64,000 nt of DNA, from the NCBI RefSeq assembly GCF_016097555.1, contig NC_054702.1, forward strand, positions 75,660,679 to 75,724,678. The letters run 5' to 3'. Shown here in pieces: positions 60,348 to 64,000 of this stretch. Both the position numbers and the translations under genes were made by a program. The notes below the pieces were generated by a model. That model was not told the origin of the DNA, made no database searches, and saw only the letters and a list, made by a program, of their open reading frames with translations. Within the stretch, counting starts at the first letter, position 1. Each line of letters begins with the position of its first letter. Source of the stretch: Gigantopelta aegis. Its lineage: Eukaryota > Mollusca > Gastropoda > Neomphalida > Peltospiridae.

Positions 60348-60898
60348 CAGGGCTGTTCCACAAAAGAATTGTAGCTACAGTTAATTGTTGTGACTTAAGG
60401 TGAGTTTTTTTAAATGGCACCGTAAACTTTACAGCCGTTCCACAAAGCAACCTTATGGGAGTGCCCCTTTAATTATTAAAATTTTCTTTGCGAACAAGTG
60501 CGAATTACTTAAATAATAAATTGGTTACTGACTTTTTGGAACATCTTGGATGTATTCATTGAGATCGGACATCCATGAAGAGTTATCTCCCGTATTTTTA
60601 TGTTATGGTCGTATAACCTAGAATGTTTTTCACCAAATGCCGAGTTATGAAGGTATTTGGTATATATTAGATCCATTTTTACACAAAAAGTTAGTTTTTT
60701 TCTTAGAAAATGATCAAATCATCATCTACGTTGGTGGCTTACCTCGTACCAATTGTAAATTTTCAACGTAATTTATGACGATAGTAAGCTATGCCGCGTC
60801 GTGGAATGGGCTGGCAATCGCAGAAAAAAAGTAAGGTTGCGATGGTAGGTATTTATGGCGATAGTAGTGCTAAGATCGCTTTGTGGAACAGAACCCTG
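60348..60898. mobile_element. Longer element of the GTTCCACAAAG family
   Basis: Left end CAGGGCTGTTCCACAAAAG and right end CTTTGTGGAACAGAACCCTG are imperfect inverted repeats. The right subterminal TAGTGCTAAGATCGC matches the element at 59227. A second internal GCCGTTCCACAAAGC at about 60433 suggests a nested or composite structure. 551 bp, non-coding. Confidence 0.6.
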
Positions 60899-63397
60899 TT
60901 ATTTATCTGTTCAAGTTTAGAAATGTGTTAAAACAACAACACTTACACCATTCAACACCTCAGGGATATGTTAAATGTCTGTTCATCACTTTAAAAACAT
61001 ATTCAACATCTGTTCAACACCTTAGAAATATGTTAAAACATTTGTTCAATATCCTATATGTTAAACATAATATACTGACTACTTGTATCTTTAACATGTT
61101 AAGCATATATAAACATGTTCCATCACTTTGAAAGTAAGTCAATATCTGCTAATCTATTTACATGTTTAACATGTGACACATTTAAAAGCATGTGACTTAA
61201 ATATGTGAAATGTGGTTATTTAGGCATTATAAATGCATGTAACATGCTTTATAAATTTGGCTCTTGTGGTTCTGTTTGTTTTTATGTTAAACATCTGCTA
61301 AGTAAATACCTATATATTTAACATTAATTTTTTTTTAAATATCTTCTAATCACCTATCTTTATATTTAATGTTAGAAATATTTTAAATATAAATTGATCT
61401 AGATACATATATACCATTATGTGCCCTTTCTAAACTTGTACAAATGAAGAATGATCTGAGCATGAAAAGAATGTTAAAAACAGATCATATCTTGGGTTAT
61501 CATTTACCGTTAAGATAAACATAATGTGCTCTAAAATGCAAATGCGGTTATGTTACACTAGAAGTACAAAGCAATTTTCCTAGTATATAACTAAATTTAA
61601 TATGATAAATAATAAATAGTATTATTCTAATTTTTGCTTCCACATAATTAAGGCATCATCCTAATTACCAGCTTCTAACATTTCTAATCTACGTTCAAAA
61701 TAACCCATGACTTGCCATTTTTGATACATCTATGTTACTACTTGCAAGTCAGAGATCAACACATTATATTAATAAACACTAAGTCTGTGGTATTTTCTAT
61801 TCTGATTGTCATTAAGTAAAATGTTACATTCGAATCACAGCTTACAATGCACATGCATGTAAATCTTTACATTTATGTTCCTATAGAGGATACAAATACA
61901 TATATTTGTTTTTCTATCATAGGCAAACATGTTTCCATCCTGGAATTTATACAAATACATAGTAAAATCTATTATAATGTATAAAGGGCACATATCCTTT
62001 ATGCATGAACAAGGCTATAAAAGTCACCTGTTCTTAAATTGCATTTTCGTTGGTTTCTTCCTTCGGTGATTATTTGACAGAGGTAAACATATATTTATAT
62101 ATATATGTGGAGTTTGAAACATGTAGTTCATGTTAAATAAAATCAACTTTCCAGTAACATGGTGTTAGTATTGAAAGACCCCAGTGAATCGTTCCTCTAT
62201 ACAAAGTTAAATTTAATTTAAAATAAAAAATCCAGGATATGAAAAGACAGTTACTTTATGTTGATGAAAAATCATAAAAGACAAACATGACTAAGTTATT
62301 ATTTTAAGCCATTAAAACCAAGACACAAAGTATCTCGATAAGACTAGGTAATCATCCATCTGGACTGTGACTATGTACATTCTTCCAGTTTCCCAGCCTT
62401 GTAAAGATAAACTATTATTTCCACATACATGTCCACAAAGTAAGATAAATCAAATAGCTTGGTTTTGTCTATCATTACTGGATTTGTTATGAGCAGATAA
62501 AGTGTATGATTCTATTCTGTTATACATGTACAATTACAGGTTTTGTTATGAGCAGATAAAGTGTATGATTCTATTCTCTGTTATACATGTACAATTACAG
62601 GTTTTGTTATTATCAGATAAAGTGTATGATTCTATTCATATTCTCTACTTATACATATACAACTATATGTAAACTGGGGTTCAGCCACAAACTGTAAGGT
62701 GGGGAGGAAAGTAAGTTTAATACAAAGGGGAAATGCATCCATTTTTAAAAAGACCATTCCAGGAAAATTACTATCACAGCTGGTATACTACACTCTATAT
62801 AGTGGTGTTAAAGGACATTTTGATAAACTATTTCAAAATGTTTGTTAAAAAGAAAAATGAAGGCACAATATTTTAAGCTAGGTGGTGGGTGAAAATCGTT
62901 GATCTATCTCTAGTAAAGGAAAAATAGAATAGATACAAAAGCAGCTGTATGACCTTATAGTTATGGTTTTTATATTATCAGATATATGAGATACTAAAAA
63001 TGTATTTTTTATGCTATTTATATTCTCAATGGATTTAAACATCAATATACAATACATAATGTCTAAGAGTGACAGAAAAAATAACCATATAACATTACCC
63101 AAGTTAATTAATAAAATAATATAAAAACTGTGGTTCTAAAAGCTACATACAAATCTGCACAAATGGTTGGTAATTTTTTTTAGTTAGATCTGTTAATACA
63201 ATTAATGTATATAGGAAGACACATATTCTCTGTATGTCATAAATAAAATGGAATATTCATCACAGAAATTTCTTATCATCTACATATAATTTGAGCAATA
63301 TAGTATCTACAGAAATTTTAAAATAAACTTCTAAATTAAATAATACATTTACATTTTTTGTTTTGATTACTAAAATGTTGACTACATGAAACTGAAA
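60899..63397. other. AT-rich stretch, probably 3' UTR or flank of the GALNT gene
   Basis: It contains recurrent short ATGTTAAAC(A)-type phrases (60900-61260) and a three-copy 60-bp tandem repeat (62480-62660). It lies directly 3' of the minus-strand GALNT exon, so at least its right part is likely 3' UTR. No other gene is seen. Confidence 0.45.
62480..62660 (+). repeat. Tandem array, 3 copies of about 60 bp
   Basis: GTTATGAGCAGATAAAGTGT then ATGATTCTATTC and a TATACATGTACAATTACAGG block, starting at 62485, 62545 and 62606. The third copy is diverged at its end. Confidence 0.85.
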
Positions 63398-63553
63398 TTA
63401 CATCTTATTGAGGGAAAATGCCCATCTTTGTGACGGGGTTTCTGTGTTGCAAGGGTTTGCAATCAAACCTCGTTCCTGCACCTCCACGCTGTCTATGCAG
63501 AGATCAAACGTGCGACTTTTTAACATGGTGTCTCCATCAACACGATCCCATTG
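63398..63553 (-). CDS. Last coding exon of a polypeptide GalNAc-transferase (GALNT2/14/16-like), partial
   Basis: These Golgi type II enzymes add the first GalNAc to Ser/Thr in mucin-type O-glycosylation and end in a ricin-B lectin domain. This exon encodes 51 residues and a stop: QWDRVDGDTMLKSRTFDLCI followed by DSVEVQERGLIANPCNTETP and SQRWAFSLNKM. It aligns with the final lectin repeat of human GALNT2 (QKWEQIEG..LRHVGSNLCLDS..SQQWKFTLN), with the LC(L/I)DS and QxW landmarks of the beta-trefoil. It opens at an acceptor TTTCAG (minus strand, 63559-63554). The catalytic domain and the rest of the lectin domain lie beyond the right edge. Which paralogue it is remains uncertain. It converges with PCNX4 across about 19 kb. 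Confidence 0.8.
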   Translation of the reverse strand, partial: QWDRVDGDTMLKSRTFDLCIDSVEVQERGLIANPCNTETPSQRWAFSLNKM

Positions 63554-64000
63554 CTGAAACATAACAACAAATTTCAACATAAATGAGAATTAAAACTAGA
63601 TATATCAAAAACAATATTTTCAGTTTTAAAAAATCACTCATATTGCTTCTATGCTTTAATTTTAGTCCGTTAAAATAAACACAACCAGACTGACTGACCC
63701 ACTAATAAAACTGTGACTTACATCAAAGCAAACTTTAAAAAAAATATTTAAAAATATTTTAATTGTTCACTTGTCCCATCCTACACAAATGTTTTTTGTA
63801 AATAATTTTAGTTTGGTTTGACATAAAAAAGAAAAGTAAAAGTAAAAGTGTGTTGGAAATAACAAAAAATCCACCCTATTTTTGTGTGCAATTTAGAAAA
63901 CAATCGACTCAGAAATAAGTAACTTGTAGTAAATTCCATAGTATAAACAAATGTGTTCCCCGTGGAACAGACTATAAAATGAAACTGCAAACAAATATAA
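63554..64000 (-). other. Last intron of the GALNT gene (partial)
   Basis: AT-rich intron sequence upstream of the last coding exon on the minus strand, running off the window. No further exon is visible before the edge. Confidence 0.6.

Overview
The window is animal nuclear DNA, most likely from a mollusc and probably a gastropod. Genes are split by GT-AG introns, the DNA is AT-rich, and the encoded proteins align along most of their length with metazoan housekeeping proteins. The intergenic DNA and introns carry tRNA-derived SINEs of a kind I associate with molluscs (tails that read through a TAACGAC block), plus many small inverted-repeat DNA elements. The species assignment is an inference. 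I saw no retrovirus-like, LTR or capsid-bearing element.

Layout: (1) 1-3962 holds a broken duplicate of the last MED17 exon, SINEs and two MITEs with TTAA ends. (2) 3963-8056 (+) is a complete seven-exon ketohexokinase gene. (3) 8057-10873 is mostly non-coding. (4) 10874-12007 (+) is a single-exon coding region for a seven-finger C2H2 protein. (5) 14412-29713 (-) is a complete 14-exon MED17 (Mediator head subunit) gene whose introns hold hAT-like, pogo-like and TTAA elements and SINEs. (6) 32247-44390 (+) is a complete nine-coding-exon PCNX4 (pecanex-like 4) gene. (7) 44391-63397 is about 19 kb of AT-rich DNA with no convincing gene. (8) 63398-63553 (-) is the last coding exon of a GalNAc-transferase (GALNT2/14/16-like) whose body lies beyond the right edge.

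Exon phases close exactly in all three multi-exon genes: KHK 918 nt (305 aa), MED17 1926 nt (641 aa), PCNX4 3843 nt (1280 aa). The genes have unrelated jobs (fructose metabolism, transcription, membrane protein, O-glycosylation) and show no operon-like logic. MED17 and PCNX4 are divergent across about 2.5 kb. The zinc-finger gene converges with MED17, and PCNX4 converges with the GALNT gene.

The most unusual structure is in PCNX4. The boundary between its fifth coding intron and sixth coding exon (32 nt of intron with the acceptor, plus 58 nt of exon) has become a tandem array of 26 units of 90 bp (38135-40474), so the splicing machinery meets 26 copies of one 3' splice site. Only the last copy leads into an open exon; the others run into a stop within 18 codons. 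Copies 1-17 also carry a donor-like AG|GTAAT 16 nt after the acceptor. A second, weaker cluster of combined YAG|GT sites lies two introns further on in the same gene.
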